A stretch of 6,592 bases of DNA from Candidatus Profundicultor aquiphilus (lineage in GTDB: Bacteria > Atribacterota > Atribacteria > Atribacterales > Caldatribacteriaceae), in NCBI GenBank assembly GCA_013314795.1, contig JABUEZ010000121.1, forward strand, positions 1 through 6,592, read 5' to 3'. Each line of letters begins with the position of its first letter. The stretch's first letter is position 1. Shown one piece after another: positions 5,881 through 6,592 of the stretch. The notes under the pieces are model-generated. The model was not told the origin of the DNA. It made no database searches and saw nothing but the letters and a program-made list of their open reading frames with translations. Made by a program: the position numbers and the translations under genes.

Positions 5881-5888
5881 AAAGGAGG
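5881..5888 (+). promoter_or_regulatory. Strong ribosome binding site of the SHOCT-domain gene
   Basis: AAAGGAGG is followed by an 8-nt spacer to ATG 5897. It is a consensus Shine-Dalgarno sequence and sets the start at the signal peptide rather than at in-frame codons further upstream. Confidence 0.8.
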
Positions 5889-5896
5889 TTTCGATC

Positions 5897-6202
5897 ATGA
5901 AAAAGGCGATGCTGGTTTTGCTTCTTCTCCTGTTCCTTATTCCCCGGAACGCCTTTGCCCTGTGCAGTTACTACGGCACACGGTTCCGCATGTGGCCCTT
6001 TGCCGGAATGGCGATGGGGGTTGTATGGGCGATTCTCATCGTGGGAATTGTATATCTTCTAGTGCGCGCCGCAGGAAATCATCGATATTTCCCTCGGGAA
6101 CCATACCGGGAAGATCCTTTAGAGATTCTCAAACGGCGCTATGCCCGGGGCGAAATCAACCGGGACGAGTACGAGCAGATGAAAAAAGACCTGACGGGAT
6201 GA
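5897..6202 (+). CDS. Small secreted/membrane SHOCT-domain protein
   Basis: This 101-aa protein has three parts. The first is a Sec-type signal or first membrane segment at residues 1-21 (MKKAMLVLLLLLFLIP, then NAFA). The second is a membrane helix at about 37-57 (GMAMGVVWAILIVGIVYLLV). The third is a cytoplasmic or surface tail carrying a SHOCT (short C-terminal) domain at about 74-99, with the signature PLEILKRRYARGEINRDEY followed by EQMKKDL. SHOCT domains are oligomerisation-type helical hairpins found at the C terminus of many small membrane proteins; no specific function is known for this one. The start is set by a consensus ribosome site, which rules out the longer open frame beginning at 5726. 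It sits alone between the two nucleotidyltransferase genes, 31 nt before the second. Confidence 0.85.
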   Translation: MKKAMLVLLLLLFLIPRNAFALCSYYGTRFRMWPFAGMAMGVVWAILIVGIVYLLVRAAGNHRYFPREPYREDPLEILKRRYARGEINRDEYEQMKKDLTG

Positions 6203-6233
6203 CCGTTGATTCTTTTCGTAGTACACTATTTCC

Positions 6234-6590
6234 ATGAAACTTGAAGAAATTGTAGCCAAAAAGAGGGTCCGGGAAGAGAAACTCCAGGTTGCCCTGAAGC
6301 GGATAATTACCCAACTGCGAGAATGGGGTGCTCTGAAGGTTATTCTTTTCGGTTCGTTTGTCCGCGAAATCGCTGATTCTCAGAGCGACCTTGACCTTCT
6401 GGTGATTATGCCACCCTCGCAACCAAGCAAAGCGTGGATGGATCAGATTTACCAGTACGTTGAGCGAGGTGTAGCCACCGATATGGTGATTTACTCTCAG
6501 GATGACTTTGAAAGAATGCTTCCAGAAAGTGCGTTTTTGCAGGAAATCCTTCGATCGGGAAGAATAGTTTATGAGAAAAACCCCTCGTGA
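6234..6590 (+). CDS. MNT-type nucleotidyltransferase-domain protein, second module
   Basis: This 118-aa minimal nucleotidyltransferase differs clearly from the first one in the window. The motif GSFVREIADSQSDLD fits the standard G-S-X10-D-X-D pattern: G40, S41, D52 and D54. A third acidic residue, D83, lies in VATDMVIYS. All expected metal-binding residues are present, so it is probably active. The C terminus (LQEILRSGRIVYEKN) is typical of HEPN-associated MNT proteins. No Shine-Dalgarno sequence precedes ATG 6234. Its 3' end overlaps the start of another gene by 20 nt, as in MNT-HEPN pairs. By family, the likely role is AMPylation of a HEPN partner or a related regulatory transfer; the substrate is not shown by the sequence. 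Confidence 0.87.
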   Translation: MKLEEIVAKKRVREEKLQVALKRIITQLREWGALKVILFGSFVREIADSQSDLDLLVIMPPSQPSKAWMDQIYQYVERGVATDMVIYSQDDFERMLPESAFLQEILRSGRIVYEKNPS

Positions 6591-6592
6591 AG
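6571..6592 (+). CDS. Start of a downstream gene, probably the HEPN partner (cut by window edge)
   Basis: Only seven codons are visible (MRKTPRE). They start inside the 3' end of the nucleotidyltransferase gene in another frame, with GGGAAGA upstream at about 6558-6564 as a modest ribosome site. MNT genes of this kind are usually followed by a HEPN-domain gene, and N termini containing a basic start and RE are common there. The identity is inferred from position; too little sequence is present to prove a gene. Confidence 0.4.

Larger units (their letters stand above)
5370..5896. other. 527-bp gene-free stretch with clustered small inverted repeats
   Basis: No convincing gene is seen here. A 65-codon plus-strand open frame (5498-5695) lacks a ribosome site and any recognisable motif. 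On the minus strand an open frame running from about 5510 into hepT encodes RIEELKYRGGCKGI, which reads protein-like but cannot be assigned. The stretch contains several inverted repeats: 5412-5433, 5607-5619, 5611-5619 with 5672-5680, 5644-5649 with 5658-5663, 5721-5730 (GACACGTGTC), and 5811-5819 with 5841-5849. It could be decayed DNA, a structured RNA or control sequence for the flanking genes. No clear intrinsic terminator follows hepT. Confidence 0.45.

Noticed and set aside
1..6592. CRISPR arrays, tRNA or rRNA genes, insertion-sequence ends
   Set aside because: I saw no regularly spaced direct repeats, no cloverleaf-like sequence with CCA/T-loop features, and no transposase with terminal repeats.

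Overview
The window looks like a bacterial chromosome segment of moderate GC content with compact genes. It has two parts. Positions 1 to about 4100 are a minus-strand carbohydrate ABC-uptake locus with its own regulator. Positions about 4447 to 6592 are a plus-strand accessory segment built from nucleotidyltransferase/HEPN (toxin-antitoxin type) genes. The taxon cannot be fixed from sequence alone. Non-lipoprotein sugar-binding proteins, GntR-LacI hybrid regulators and several MNT/HEPN pairs are common in thermophilic or anaerobic lineages such as Thermotogota, Atribacterota and some Bacillota; this is inference.

Sugar locus, in transcription order: a GntR-type winged-helix regulator with a LacI-like sugar-binding domain (4049 to 2901); a 241-bp control region; a secreted family-1 solute-binding protein (2659 to 1403); a short hairpin; a MalF-type permease (1335 to 457); and a MalG-type permease that runs off the left edge (438 to 1). 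No ATPase is present; such systems often share a MalK/MsmK-type ATPase encoded elsewhere. The same 10-bp palindrome ATACCGGTAT occurs upstream of the regulator and upstream of the binding-protein gene. Two further ACCGGT-core sites lie in the binding-protein control region, one of them (AACCGGTT) on the predicted start of a near-consensus promoter (TTGACA, 17 bp, TATCAT). This predicts an autoregulated, ligand-relieved repressor controlling the transporter. The substrate is not determinable, although the regulator architecture is that of AraR.

Accessory segment: after a gap of about 450 bp (4050-4506) without a supported gene comes a 4-nt-overlapping pair. An MNT-family nucleotidyltransferase (4507-4938) is followed by a HEPN protein (4935-5369) whose RNKLVHRY sequence matches the R-X4-H-X-Y motif of HepT. 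This is a MntA/HepT (type VII) toxin-antitoxin module with its own promoter. A gene-free 527-bp stretch rich in small inverted repeats follows, then a small secreted or membrane SHOCT-domain protein (5897-6202). Last comes a second, unrelated-looking MNT nucleotidyltransferase (6234-6590), overlapped by the start of another gene (6571 onward) that is probably its HEPN partner and is cut by the window edge. Two MNT/HEPN-type modules within 2.2 kb is the main accessory signature.
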